Shown one piece after another: positions 37,441-59,869 of a stretch of 64,000 bases of DNA (within the stretch, counting starts at the first letter, position 1; each line of letters starts with the position of its first letter). This stretch comes from Diphasiastrum complanatum (taxonomy: Eukaryota; Streptophyta; Lycopodiopsida; Lycopodiales; Lycopodiaceae): the NCBI GenBank assembly GCA_029204225.1, contig MU831854.1, forward strand, positions 36,348 to 100,347, written 5' to 3'. The position numbers were made by a program, and so were the translations under genes. The notes beneath the pieces were generated by a model. It was not told where the DNA came from and ran no database searches. It worked only from the letters and a program-made list of their open reading frames with translations.

Positions 37441-37872
37441 AAACTACAATCGCCCAATTTTCATATAGCTCCTAGAGATCAAACCCATCCCATCTTCAAA
37501 AAATGGAATAAGCACAGTATGAAGACAACCAATTTCTAGGGTACAACTCTGCAACTGTAACATTCTGGATACTGCAAGGGAAAAACATATTAATAAATCA
37601 AGCAACATATACCAAACAAAACTGCGCTCCACCTCAAAATTTGGGTACCCACAATCAGCCCAAAGCAGTTTGTTGTTTTTCAGCCAAGCCGAACACAAAT
37701 AATGAATTCAACTCTCCTCGACCTTTTTTTGGTCTCTTCTAAAATCTTGCGAAAAAAAAAGTGCCTCAAATAGCATTGATTGTTTTGAACCACTTAGCCA
37801 GCTGCAAGCAAAACTTTTGGTCTAAAAGCACGCATGCTTCAGACCATTATCAAACTGATAGCAAATGGGAAA
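37441..37872 (-). other. Presumed 3' UTR of the PABP gene
   Basis: This is the sequence directly after the PABP stop codon on the minus strand. It is AT-rich and without coding potential beyond an unsupported short frame (37444-37698). A definite poly(A) signal was not chosen. Confidence 0.35.
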
Positions 37873-48595
<10,723 letters not shown>

Positions 48596-48605
48596 TTATA
48601 TATAG
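48596..48605 (-). promoter_or_regulatory. TATA box of the PABP gene
   Basis: Minus-strand CTATATATAA is preceded by CCTCCC and lies about 410 bp before the ATG. A second telo-box (AAACCCTAA, plus strand 48645-48653) sits just upstream. Position and strand fit the PABP promoter; a start site about 30 bp downstream would give a leader of roughly 380 nt. Confidence 0.55.
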
Positions 48606-48779
48606 GGGAGGTAGCACAGCATATTTGCCCTAAAATTTTCCCTAAAACCCTAAAGTCTCTTGGAGTCTCATACGACCCCAGCCTGCCTCTAGAGGTAGCC
48701 AAAAGAGGTGCCAACTTTTGGGAAGTCATCCGATCCAATCTGGATGTGCACATACAAGAACTCAGTGTATTTCATGAAT

Positions 48780-49422
48780 GTAAAAAACGCGTGGCTCCTA
48801 GAACTGGCACATCCAGGAACCTGGCATGCGGTTCCTGGACAACATATTGTGCACATCAAGTAACTCACTTAACTAGAACATCCTGAAAGAGCAAGCTCTT
48901 GAGAATGCATGTGTTTAAAACGGTTTGCACTTTTGAAACTAGAGGCTCATCCTAAGGGGGCATCCACGTTGCACGCACATCCAGGAACTGACTTAACTAG
49001 AATATCCTGAAAGTGACAAGCTATTACATCGATCATTTTTTCAAAAGCAGACTAGAGAAGGTTTCTATTCACTAAAGGGCCTTGACCTGGAGTGTATATG
49101 GCTAGACAACAAGCCTGTTTAAATCAGACGCCAAGGTCTACACAATTGTTGTCTGCAGCATCAGCATCAACATCAGCATCAAGAGTCCTTTCTAAGTTCA
49201 CCTGATTTATTTCATAGGAGTTTTTTAGGTTGTCGTTGTAGCAATCATGATCTTTCCAACAACGATCCAGATACATGCAAACAACACTTTCCAACAGCAA
49301 TCAAACTCGTGAACCCACAACCAACAGCAATTTGTCCTCAAGCAATTTTCATCAAAGATTTAATTGTAAATCTCAACAGAGGACTCCACTTGCATGCAAT
49401 CACGACTTTTAATAGTGTTGTG
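48780..49422. other. Spacer upstream of PABP promoter
   Basis: No gene is recognised. An imperfect duplication of CACATCCAGGAACTGACTTA-type sequence occurs around 48805-48870 and 48960-49015. Nothing else is supported. Confidence 0.4.
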
Positions 49423-49992
49423 TGTTGGAGAAAGAGGGTGTGTGTGAGAGAGAGAAACGAAAATAGCTTTAAAAGAAACGAACATGAAATGAAGCGAATT
49501 CGAAACTCGAAAAAGAAACGAACTTGAACGAAAAGTGTTCATGCGCAGCGGAATTTCTCACTCTTTCCCTAAAGCATGACTACGCCTATCAGAAATGAAC
49601 AGAACGTTCGTGATAGAAATCACGTTTGATTTGACTACGTAGCCAAACATTAAGCAACAAAAACATTAGAAAGATAAATTTGTTGCGAACAGCTAGACAA
49701 ATTATTTGTTGCGAATAATTCGCGAAGAGCTAGACTGAGCTCAACTAATAATCAGTCGCAAAAGGCAAAACTAAATTTTAGTCACGAACAGCTAGACTAA
49801 TAAGAATTCGCTAACAACATACTACCATATTAAGCAATGAGAGAATCAGACAGAGTGAAGAAAAGCATAGCAATATTGACACAAATCTGAATGCAAAACA
49901 AACAGAGCTGTAATCAGATTAAGTATAGCAAAATATACAGGTCAATAATGCTGGTGAGCACAAGACAATAGCAGACGAAACCGCGTGCTTCA
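49423..49992 (-). repeat. 3' LTR of the 49.4-kb copia element
   Basis: On the minus strand it starts TGAAGCACGCGGTTTCG right after the polypurine tract TTAAGGGGGAGT, and it ends CTCCAACA at 49423. It aligns along its length with the LTR at 52881-53463. It contains repeated CGCGAA motifs (49680-49810). Confidence 0.92.
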
Positions 49993-50063
49993 ACTCCCCC
50001 TTAATGTGGATCCTGAAAAACTTTGATCTTCAGATATAACATATCATTAAATCTGAGATGTAC
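49993..50063 (-). mobile_element. Pol C-terminal tail and polypurine tract
   Basis: These 71 bp encode the last residues of copia pol (FNDMLYLKIKVFQDPH, stop) and the polypurine tract. They nearly match the tail of the 3-kb element (FNDMLNLKIKVFQDPP). They are cut off from the rest of pol by the 394-bp segment upstream. Confidence 0.85.
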
Positions 50064-50457
50064 TCTGTAAAAAGAAATAAACCTATTACTAACAATACAA
50101 AGAATCGATGCGCGAAAGCATCTACTTCGTCTATCTCTGATAAGCTTATGATGTTTGCTATATTTTACACGCACTTTGAATACGCAGATGGTATCCAATA
50201 TATATACATAATGTTACAAGTGTGCAGATGAAGAAGGTACAAAGTGGATGTGCTGTCTATGGGAGGTCGTGGGTGGCTGTTGTCGTTGTCAAATCCGATT
50301 GCACAGTTGCATGGGATGAGCGTGAGAAGGCCGCAACATCAGCCTTCGCTGAAATGAACGTTGGTGAAGATGCGAAAAATGCGACACTCTGACAAATGCC
50401 TTAAGATTTGATTTACAAGGTGTCTTTGCTCTTCTGTAATGGCACCTTCGGCATTTT
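50064..50457. repeat. 394-bp segment, inner copy
   Basis: This copy is close to the segment at 53478-53870 (shared landmarks TGATGCGCGAAAGCATCTAC, AAGGTACAAAGTGGATGTGC and TGCGACACTCTGACAAATGC). It sits inside the copia element between the integrase side and the pol tail. On the minus strand it runs TGCCGAAGG..TTTTTACA, which superficially has TG..CA ends. Confidence 0.92.
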
Positions 50458-50700
50458 AACGGACACACCTGAGCCAGAAGCTCGGATTGTCATGTCAATG
50501 GTAGGTGATAAAGGTTCTCTTGGAGGAATATCCTTGCCTTTGATGTCGACGAACTAATCCTCAATAAAGACTGTATCTCGGCTGTACAAGACTTGCTGGA
50601 TATCGATATACAGCTTGTATGTGTTATCAGATGAATTGTATCCAATCAAGATGGTCTTGAGACCTTGGAAGTCCAATTTCTTTCTCGTGTCTTTCGGAAT

Positions 50701-51486
50701 CTACGCATAGGCAACGAATCCGAACACTCTTAGGTTCTTCACAGAAGGCTTAGAGCCTGTCCACATCTCATGGGGTGTCTTGCCTGAGAGGGCCTTGGTC
50801 GAACATCTATTTTGGACGTAAGCTGTAGTGGAGACAACTTCGGCCCAGAATTTCTTGGACAGCGATGCATGCGCTAGCATACATTTGGCTGTTTCAACCA
50901 GGGTACGGTTCTTCCTCTCGGCTAAGCCATTAGACTGAGGACAGTAAGGAGTGATGAATTGTTGCTCAATGCCTTGGCTTTGGCAGTACTCCTTAAACTC
51001 GGTAGAGATATATTCTCCACCATTATCTGACCTTAGGGCCTTGATTGCCCTTCCAGTCTTCTTTTCTGCACGCCCCTTGAAGATTCTGAAGCAGTTAAAG
51101 GCTTCTGATTTCTTCTTTATAAAGTACACCATAGTCCTTCTAGAAAATTCATCAATAAAATACTTTGCATCCTTCAGCGAAAGATTTTTCATCGGGCCAC
51201 AAATGTCTGAATGTACAATGTCTAACAATCCTCTAGCAATACGTTGATGACTTGATTTAAATGGTTTCCTAGTCTGTTTACCAACTAGACAATCTTGACA
51301 GACAGGTGACTCGACTTTATCACGAGGATAGTTGAGATCAAGAACAATAGATTGTCTAGACATTTGTTGTACAGCAGCATGATTCAAGTGACCAAGTCTA
51401 TAATGCCAAAGTAAACTTTTATTTGCATGAATAGAAGTACTGAGAACCTGATTAGAGGCAGAAAAGCAATGACTTAATTTATACAA
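50701..51486 (-). pseudogene. Copia pre-integrase and integrase remnant
   Basis: The GAG-pre-integrase part has LLWHYRLGHLNHAAVQQM and a CQDCLVGK zinc element. The integrase core has all three acidic residues: HSDICGPM, LRSDNGGEY and NGLAERKNRTLVE. The segment between the first Asp and SRRTMVYF lacks a few residues normally present (KYFIDEFS instead of KYFVTFIDDFS-type), an internal deletion. The frame continues to VFGFVAYA and then meets a stop; the C-terminal part continues in sequence to about 50560 (KKLDFQGLKTILIGYNSSDN-type). Confidence 0.85.
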
Positions 51487-51699
51487 GTATCCATGTCTCT
51501 TTCCGAGTGCTAGGATCTTGCCTGTCCTATCAACTACTTTGCACTAATCACATTCGAATTCTACTCTATGTCCTAGATCTGTGATTCTGCTTACAAAGAG
51601 CAGATTCGTAGATAAGTTTGGTACATACAGGACTTTAGAAAGTAGCTTAGATTGATCATTTTCAAAGATCAATCTCACAATACCTTCACCTTTAATAGC

Positions 51700-52695
51700 T
51701 TATGTGCTATTATCGCCAAGGTGAGCATATTTGTTAGTATTGTAAGGTGTATAGGACTCGAAACAACAGCCAATGAGGCTGGTCATATGCTGAGTGACAA
51801 CAGAATCCAGGAGCCAAGAACTGTTGCTGGATGCTCCTTGATGGCTGGTCATGAAGGCATCATGATCCGCTTCTTGAATGGGTTGTGGAGCTTCTGTAGC
51901 TACATTTGCCACTTGATTCAACTGCCCCTTGTTGTTGTTCTTTACTTGTAGTATCCGGTAGCCTTGAATTTCGTGGTTGTTTTGCTTGTAGTATCTGTAG
52001 AACAACTTCTTCTTCATCTGCGGATTTGACTGTTCTTTGTTATGTGCTGGTTTCTGGTCTTGCTTTAATTGCTTTGGGCCTTTCTTCTTCTTCTGCTTAG
52101 TCGTGCTCTTGTTGGTGTACAAGGCATGAGAATCAGCTGAGGAACTTGAGGCTTCGTTCCTCCGCGTGTCTTCCTGCAACAACATAATAATGACTCTCGA
52201 AAGAGTTAGTTTTGGATGTGTCGTAATGATCATCACCCAGCTGTCGTATGAGCTTGGCAAGCTTGTAAGCAATTGCATCACTACGTCTTGATCGTCTATG
52301 ACAGATCCGACAGCGGCCATTTGCTTCAGCAGGTTCTTGAATTGGTTGATGTGATTCTGCAGGGAATCACCATTCGCCATCACGAGGGAGTAAAATTTCT
52401 TCCTGAGATGTAGCTTGGAAGCTATATCTCGCACTTCATATATTGTGCTCAAGATGTCCCAGACTTCTTTGGATGTTTGGGCCTCGGATACATGGCCGAT
52501 CTGGGTATCCGAAATGTTGAGGACGATCAGTGTGAATGCTTTGCCATCCTTCAACTTCCATCTGGCGATTGCTGTGTCGTCTGCTTCGGGTTTCCCTTCT
52601 GCACCTATAACAACGTCATATAATTTTTTAGCCATTAGCACTGTTTTTATCTTTAATTTCCACAGATGGTAATTGGCTCCATCAAGCTTGTCCAT
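51700..52695 (-). pseudogene. Copia gag and protease remnant, 331 codons
   Basis: It starts MDKLDGANYHLWKLKIKTVL, the usual N-terminus of the UBN2-type copia gag, and continues through VWDILSTIYEV, LRKKFYSLVMANGDSLQNHI and LLTSLPSSYDSWVMIITTHP. The CCHC zinc knuckle is degenerate (LFYRYYKQNNHEIQGYR, cysteines lost). The protease active site reads LLDSVVTQHMTS, so the Gly of the DSG/DTG triad is changed. Capsid-like assembly might survive, but nucleic-acid binding and processing probably do not. Confidence 0.87.
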
Positions 52696-52868
52696 GATAA
52701 GACTGGCTTTCTCTTGGGAATCTATGTGGAAGATTAGTCTAGGTGATAGGAAAAACTATCAATGACCTAAGTATGAAAATCTGGTGTGAAAATACAAAAC
52801 AAGAAGACAATTACTCTATCAGCTAGTAGAGTCTTGTTACTATGGAAGCTTATCAGGCTACGAAAATA

Positions 52869-52880
52869 GCTCTGATACCA
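52869..52880 (-). promoter_or_regulatory. Primer-binding site of the copia element
   Basis: Minus-strand TGGTATCAGAGC directly follows the CA end of the 5' LTR. It is the same initiator-Met site as at 17858. It fixes the element's orientation and the LTR border. Confidence 0.93.
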
Positions 52881-53463
52881 TGTTGGGGAAAGAGGGTGTG
52901 TGTGAGAGAGAGAAACGAAAAATAGCTCTAAAAGAAACAAACATGAAATGAAACGAATTCAAAACTCGAAAAGAAACGAACTCAAACGGAAAGTGTTCGT
53001 GTGCAATGAAAAGAGCTTTCTCACTCTTTTCCTAAAGCATGACTACACCTATCAGAAACGAACAGAACGTTAGTGATAGAAATTACGTTCGATCTGATTA
53101 TGTGCCAAAAATTAAGCAACAAAAACATCAGAAAGATAATTTGTCGTGAACAGCTAGACAAATTATTTGTCGCGAATAATTCGCGAAGAGCTAGACTGAG
53201 CTCGACTGATAATCAGTCGTGAATTAGTCACAAAAGACAAGATTAAATATTAGTCATGAATAGCTAGACTAATAATAATTTGCTAAGATAGACTATCAGA
53301 TTAAGCAATGAGAGAGTCAGACAGAATGTAGAAAAGCATAGCAATATTGACACAAATCTGAACGCAAAACAAACAGAGTTGTAATTAGATTAAGTATAGC
53401 AAAATATACAGGTCAATAATGCTGGTGAGCACAAGACAATAGCGGACGAAACCGCGTGCTTCA
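52881..53463 (-). repeat. 5' LTR of the 49.4-kb copia element
   Basis: It has the same minus-strand start (TGAAGCACGCGG) and end (CCCCAACA) as the LTR at 49423-49992, with scattered substitutions and small indels, including extra bases near 53230. Confidence 0.92.
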
Positions 53464-53477
53464 CAAATCTAATCCAA

Positions 53478-53870
53478 TCTGTAAAAAGGAATAAACCTTT
53501 TACTGACAATACAAAGAATTGATGCGCGAAAGCATCTACGTCGTCTATCTTTGATAAGGTTATGATCTTTGCTATATTTTACACGCACTTTGAATATGTA
53601 GATGGTATCCAACATATATACATAGTGTTACAGGTGTGCAGATGAAGAAGGTACAAAGTGGATGTGCTGTCTGTGGGAGATCGTGGGTGGCTGCTGACAT
53701 TGTCAAATCTGATTGCATAGTTGCATGGGATGAGCGTGAGAAGGCCGCGACATCAGCCTTCGCTAAAATGAACGTTGGTGAAGATGCGAAAAATGCGACA
53801 CTCTGACAAATGCCTTAAGATCTGATTTACAGGGTGCCTTTGTTTTTCAGTAAGGGCACTTCGGCATTTT
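53478..53870. repeat. 394-bp segment, outer copy
   Basis: This is the second copy of the segment at 50064-50457, separated from the LTR by 14 bp (CAAATCTAATCCAA). Homology stops abruptly at CTTCGGCATTTT on the far side in both copies. Beyond that point this copy continues into unrelated short repeats. Confidence 0.92.
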
Positions 53871-53879
53871 GTAAGGCAA

Positions 53880-54020
53880 TGTTGTCTTTTTTGCCTGTTA
53901 CAAATCACATGTAAAAACAGTGTCGTGTTTTTCGCCTGTGGAATTTTACTTGTATTTATATAGACAGTCGTGTTTTTCGCCTGTCCTATTTTACATGTAA
54001 ATATGCAGACTGTGCGACAA
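53880..54020. repeat. Short tandem repeat with TCGTGTTTTTCGCCTGT core
   Basis: Two good copies (about 53923-53940 and 53968-53984) and one diverged copy (about 53888-53901) of the core alternate with TTTTACATGTAAATA-type AT palindromes at a period of roughly 45-55 bp. It lies next to the outer 394-bp copy and is non-coding. Confidence 0.7.
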
Positions 54021-54543
54021 CATGAGTAAAAATGCCGCATGAATGGAGGCAGATTAAAGTAGGATTTAGGAGAGTAAAGGAGATAAATCCAACACTGTGA
54101 TTTTCAACAACAAATAGTTCAATCAGTGATTTTTCAATGCATGCATGCGTACAATGTTGCTTCAATCAATTTATGTGATTTCAAACAGAGAGAATTCAAT
54201 TGTTGGCCAGTTTCGTTGATCAATTTTAGCAATTTTAGTAAATTGGAATTCGATTTGTAGGAGATCTTCGACTTTCAGTAATGTTCTGTCTAGCGTACGT
54301 GGAATAAAGATAGACGCATGAAAACCTTTAGAATACAAGACTAATGATTATCTTGTTCAATGTCAAGCTGGCACCCAAACTCGAGAGGAAGGTTTAGGAT
54401 TTACTGAAGCCCTTTGATGTTTGCCTCTTCCTCCCAGAGGTGGTAAACCACATCATCAAGAAACTCGTAATAAAATTGGGCATTTCATGTGAGGTGATTA
54501 ACAAAATTTACAAGAGTAGCTTTTTCTTCGTTGCAATGCACTT

Positions 54544-54981
54544 GTGGCAAAATGGAAATTTGTTTTTGTCTTAGACTCAACATCCATTCCTATTCATAGT
54601 CGTCTACGTCATTGTGTTTTGCTTGGACAAGCTGGTGAATTTTCTTGTGCTACATGCGCTCTTGCTCCCTTAGTTTCAACGACTCCTTCTTCTACTACTA
54701 TTCAGACATTGGAATGGCTTCATTCCCATGCCAATGATACTCTTCCTTTGTTTGTGGAAGACTTTCAACCTGACTTTGACCTACAACTTGCAAAAGTTCA
54801 TTTTACTAAAGTTTTTCTTCACAGTCCTCACCTCTTAGCTGGTGGGCTTTCAGGGATGATTTTTGAGCGTCTATGTGATTGTTTTTCTCCGGATGATTAT
54901 GCTAGTGGCTTTGATCTTCTTTTCAAAGCGTGCTCCTTCATTGCATTTGGGCAGATTCCTCTTATAGTGATCATTATATGA
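54544..54981 (+). mobile_element. Possible LINE-like ORF fragment, 145 codons
   Basis: The ORF reads through TLEWLHSHANDTLPLF, SPHLLAGGLSGMIFERLCD, YASGFDLLFKACSFIAFGQI. The spacing of an AGG.SGM..E.L box followed by a helical stretch and .G.IP resembles the region just before the reverse-transcriptase fingers in some non-LTR element ORF2 proteins (AGP.GL...HLKD, then L...L..G.VP). The palm motifs are not present downstream. The similarity is from memory and weak, so an unrelated hypothetical ORF is possible. Confidence 0.3.
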
Positions 54982-57900
54982 GACACTAGAGTGTTGTCCT
55001 GGCCTAGTTGATCCGCCATTCCCTTGTCCTCCATAATTTTATAGATTACTTGGCCAAGTTGTTGATGAAGGCCAAGACATCTTGAGATTTAAAAGGCATA
55101 AAACCTGATTTGGTGGCCTGCTTGGCTGTGTGGCATGAAGAGTTGGATAGGATGGAAGGTGTGACAAACAATGGGATCACGGAAAAAATAGTTGACTCGA
55201 TCATCACATAGGAAATGGATACTGATGTGGTTTCAACTAGGAATGGAGGTTTGTGGAATAAAAACTATAGAGGATAAGGTAAGGGAGAATCAATATTGGT
55301 AGATGCAACAATTGAAGTGGTAGCTGGCTATGGTTGTGAAGTATGATGTCGTACCGTGGGAGGTGAGCGAGGTGAAACAATCTCACTATGGATCCAATGT
55401 CTACTTTGAGAAGAGCTCACCCATTGTGTGCTCTATTGTTGTTAGCACAACTCTCATCATAATCTCTTGCTCTTGCTCTCCATCACATTTATGGCCAGGG
55501 TGGATAAGAGTGCCCCTACCGCAAATGTCTTTCATGTATTAGGCTTGATTGCCTTATTCAATTATGCTAAAATGGTTGTGTGCCACTTGTAGGATACCAA
55601 TGTTCTAGCAGCAGATTCTAAATGTAATTTAACTAGTCGATGGAGCAATTACTATACAATGTTATGTTAATAATATTATAAAATTTCTTGCTCTTATGTT
55701 GATTAGTAACCTATTGATATTCAAGTTATTGGTAGAGAAGTTACGGCAGTCCCATCATCTCTACAAGTAACTTCAATAGCAATATGTTTTGCCATGAATA
55801 AAACCGTATCAAGGCAGAAGCCATACTGATCAGCATAAGGGCAAGAAATCGTATATCATTAATATAATAGTGTATAATAACTGAGAAAAAACTATAATCA
55901 ATTAGTTATAGAAACACAAATACGGTTTTGACATAGCACAAGTTATCAAGGCAGATCTGGCAAGTTGGATGTGAGGAGGAATGTGAAATTATATTGCAAG
56001 TAGCAACTTGACTCCAATTTGGAGGCCTTGGAACAATCTCAAAGTGGGGTTTTTGCATGTGGGGAGCCAACAAGCATGGGCTGAGTTGGAGCCTCCAATC
56101 ACTTCTCTAGCCAACTTTTACTACATAAGAGATGTATATCTTCTATCATGGATGTGATTTTTATCATGTATTAGGTTTTCAAGCTTTTGTGGATCCTTTC
56201 TATTTTTGGAAGCAAGATCTTGATGCATGATCAATTGGTAGTTTATCCCTTGATTACTTTGCATTAACAAGCTTCATAGTTGAAGTTTGTTTGGATCTTG
56301 ACCCGTAGAGTTCTTTCAAAGTGTTTAAAATTTCACAACTCTAAATCAATAAATACATGGCTTAACAATTTGTGCATGCCTATATATAGACTATATCGAT
56401 TGTGTATTTCACCATCTAAAGACTCAACAAAACAATGAATGTCCAAATGCAAGACTTGTAATGACCTAAAAAATGTCATTGAAGCTACTTTTAACACTAG
56501 CATGTGTGATCACTACATTGCAATGGGTGGACCCTTGCATCACATCTTTGACTCAAGAAAGCTTTACACATATTGGAAAGAAGAGTGAAGGTCACTTCCA
56601 GAGCAATAATCGTTTCTCACAATCGATGGACTTATGAAAGCACAACAATGTTATAAGTAGAATCCTCTTAATTTAGAGAATAGTTTCTTTCTAAAAACCC
56701 ACATTTGTGGTGTGCTAGTGCATAAATTCAAACTCTTCTAAAATTTGCAGATCAATATGTTGCACCTTTACAATAGGAACTAATTCGCCACATCTATAAT
56801 GTGAGCAATGAGAAAGGTGCAAGTAGCATGTGGCACCCTACCTCCTATATTGTGTATTAAGATTGATAATTGTTAGAGGGAGGATAAAAATAATTCATCT
56901 ATGGTCCTATGTTAGTGGCACATGAATTTTTCAAGTATTTGAAGTAGGATCTTTAATGGTTGGCCATACCAATGAAGACATCAACCATATTTTTTGTGTC
57001 ATTTGAAGGGAACTGAGATCCAATCCATTTTTTGACAGTGCTAGATATGCTAGCATGAGTTGGTCAAAAAATTTGTGGGAATTGCACTGAAACATTCAAG
57101 GTCGAATTGTTGGTACAAATGAGAGATTGGAAAGGATTTATAGACCATTGCGCCATTTGTGGACATGAAGGTTTAGAAGGACATACAAATCTTCATTATT
57201 AATCTTTGAAATGTTAGATAGTGATCCCGTCATGCATAAGAAGTACTATTCTAACAATGGAGATAACTCTAGGAATAATCCTTTCAAATTACTATAAGTT
57301 TTGTCATCAAAGGATGAACAAATTTTCTAGCTCCTACAAAAGAACTAGATAAGGACAAAGTAAATGGGCTAATATCTTTCATTGAGTATGCACAATACGT
57401 GAGTCTAGAGTATCATGAGTAGAAAGACAAAAACATCTCATATGTAAATAAAGTACAATTTTTTTGTAACATCTTGCAAAACTTATATTTTTTTGCCAAT
57501 ATATTTTCTCAGTTAGGCCAAATTTAGGCCAAATACCATGCTTAATGTAATGCCTAGTATTAGGTCCATTGGGCTTGAGCTTGATAATGAGGTCAATATG
57601 GATGTAGAACTTCTATCTCAATGATATTGTGGTCGAAAAGGTGATCCATTACTTGAGTTTACAGCCAATCAAGAGGTTGCCTTGGACACATTTGTTACAA
57701 TCCGACCTCCAAATGAAAGTGTTGTAGAGGGTGGTCATGTTTGGATTGAAAAGGTTGATAAGGTGGAAAATAATAGTGAAGGCATAGTCACTTCATTCAA
57801 GGCATGATGGTAAGAACCAAAATCAAATCCGAGGTGGAAATTATCAACCCAACAATGAAGGCCTCTTTGAGAACTATTTGTTGAGAGAGTGAGTTCTATA

Positions 57901-59200
57901 AGATGTGAATGTTGACATTGATATGTTTGCATGGAAATCAAAGGCCAAAAAGTCAACAAAGAAACACAACTACATCATACAAAAATTAATATCTATCCTA
58001 GATATCTCTGTAGAACACATCAAAAAATACTTGCCAAAAATAGCTAAGAAATGTGCAGCTGATGTTGACAATTACTCTCACAATAAATGTTACTATAGTC
58101 ATTTTGTTTGTCACATAGTAGCCAACCCAAAGTGAAATACATCTAAAAGCATATACGTTCCTGACATTTTCTCAGTATACAATTATAAATATGTGCATTA
58201 ACTTAATTAAAGTTTTTAATTATTGTAATGATCATCATAGATAAATGATAGTTAGTTAGAATACAAAGGTAATGAATATTCAATGTCACTAAACTTTGGT
58301 GAAACAAATTCCAATATACCAAATTTATGTTTATTGTTTCAATGAAGGACTCCTTTGGGACAATGCACACCACTCCTCTCAACTATTTTTTCTTTTGAAT
58401 AGATTTTTTGAATGGTGGCATGCTTGTGTTGGATTGTTATAGTATGATTTTGTGGTGTTTAACATTTAACAATCAAAATATATTATTATAGTTTTAAGAT
58501 GTTTAAAGTGTGAGTTGGGGGAGGATGTTGGACATTGTCACATTCTACACTATGGAGAAAACCGACATTCAAATTTGTCTATTCAATTTTTCATTTATAG
58601 TCATTAGGGCTTATTCCCTCTATGGGATGACACATGCCAAATATAGTCCAAACTAAATGAAAATTTCCAAAATTTAATGAGATTATGTTGATATAAAATG
58701 TATTGATATGCCTAAAGGCTTAAACAAGGACTCAAACAAAAATGAGATGTACCGTAATGCATTGCTAGACGAGTATATATTTCACTTATCAATATATTAT
58801 TCATTGAAGATTACATAAAGAGGTTTCATGTTCGCCTTCTCATAATCTTGCATCATATTGAACTATGTATTGACTAGAGATGTTGCATTTGGCTATGAAT
58901 TTTTTACTTTCAGTATCTTGTTGAGATTTGAGCAATGGTAGATATTTGGTGGCATTGGTGAAGGGGCTTCCCAGCTCCTCTAAGTGGCCTCCATGGAGAA
59001 GGTAGATCCATAGTGGCCTTTTGCTATGCTATGAAATAAATTTTGAAATTGCCCTTGACAATTTTATGTTGGTCTTCCAGTTTGAAGCCAATATTCCAAA
59101 TTGAGGTTCTCTCCTTTTTTTTTTATTTTAGATGTTCTTGCTATACCTAGCTAGACTCACAATTAGAATGCAACCAATGCCAAGATGCGCATGAGGCTTG
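54982..59200. other. Spacer without recognisable genes
   Basis: Several short plus-strand stretches (about 56930-57300 and 57600-58135) read as broken protein-like sequence rich in Lys and Asn, perhaps an ancient transposase, but no catalytic motif, zinc finger or inverted end could be identified. The rest is AT-rich and featureless. Confidence 0.4.
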
Positions 59201-59860
59201 TCCTGGCCAAGAAGGAACTCGCGCCATTGCAAACTTGTAATAAAATCAATGATTTCGCAAACATATCTCCTAATGAGCCGTTGCCAGTTGGCATCATCAA
59301 TCAATTTAGTACATTCTATTTGTGTTTACACCTTTCCAAGTAAACACCTTGCTTCAATGTCTTATGTACAAAGGAACCACAATTATCTGTTTGTGGTTAC
59401 ATCCATAAGCAACATGTTCTTGTACCACCAAAGTACATTACAAGCTCAACCATTACACTATACGGCCATAAAGCCTAGCTCCATACAAACATTTGTACAT
59501 GCCTAGTTGTACCGCAAGGGTCTATTTGTCCTTATACCCTCAAAAGCACAACCTTGCTTCAATAAACGCTATATTTGTGGTTAGAGCCCTATGGGGCACA
59601 TCCTTGCCTCAATAATTGGATATACAGACTAAGAAGTTGGCTCCTTAACAAGCAAGAGGTCCAATTTCATAGATTTAACATGCTCACACATACAAAGTTA
59701 GGAGACTTAATCGTTATGCCCTCATACATAACAAGTCGAAAGATATGGGACTCCTCGCTCAAAACAAGCCACTTAAGACTCATGCTGATCACATATGAGC
59801 ATCTAGGTGGATTGTGACTACCATGGCATTGGCAAGGCGACCTTCATACAAGGGTGTTGG
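59201..59860. other. Spacer, weakly repetitive
   Basis: Imperfectly repeated pieces such as CACCTTGCTTCAATGTCTTA and AACCTTGCTTCAATAAACGC, with GTGGTTA-type words, suggest an old tandem structure, but the period is not clear. No gene is supported. Confidence 0.35.
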
Positions 59861-59869
59861 CAACTTGAG

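Larger units (their letters stand above)
49423..53463 (-). mobile_element. Ty1/copia retrotransposon with both LTRs, RT and RNase H deleted
   Basis: The minus-strand order is 5' LTR (53463-52881), initiator-Met primer-binding site (52880-52869), gag (52695 to about 51960), protease remnant (about 51800), pre-integrase and integrase (51486-50701), a short tail of pol, polypurine tract and 3' LTR (49992-49423). The two LTRs are about 570 and 583 bp and visibly similar (roughly nine tenths identical by eye). Reverse transcriptase and RNase H are missing and replaced by a 394-bp segment (50064-50457) that also occurs outside the 5' LTR. The 5-bp flanks do not match (TTGTG against CAAAT), so there is no clear target duplication. 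It cannot move by itself. Confidence 0.92.
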
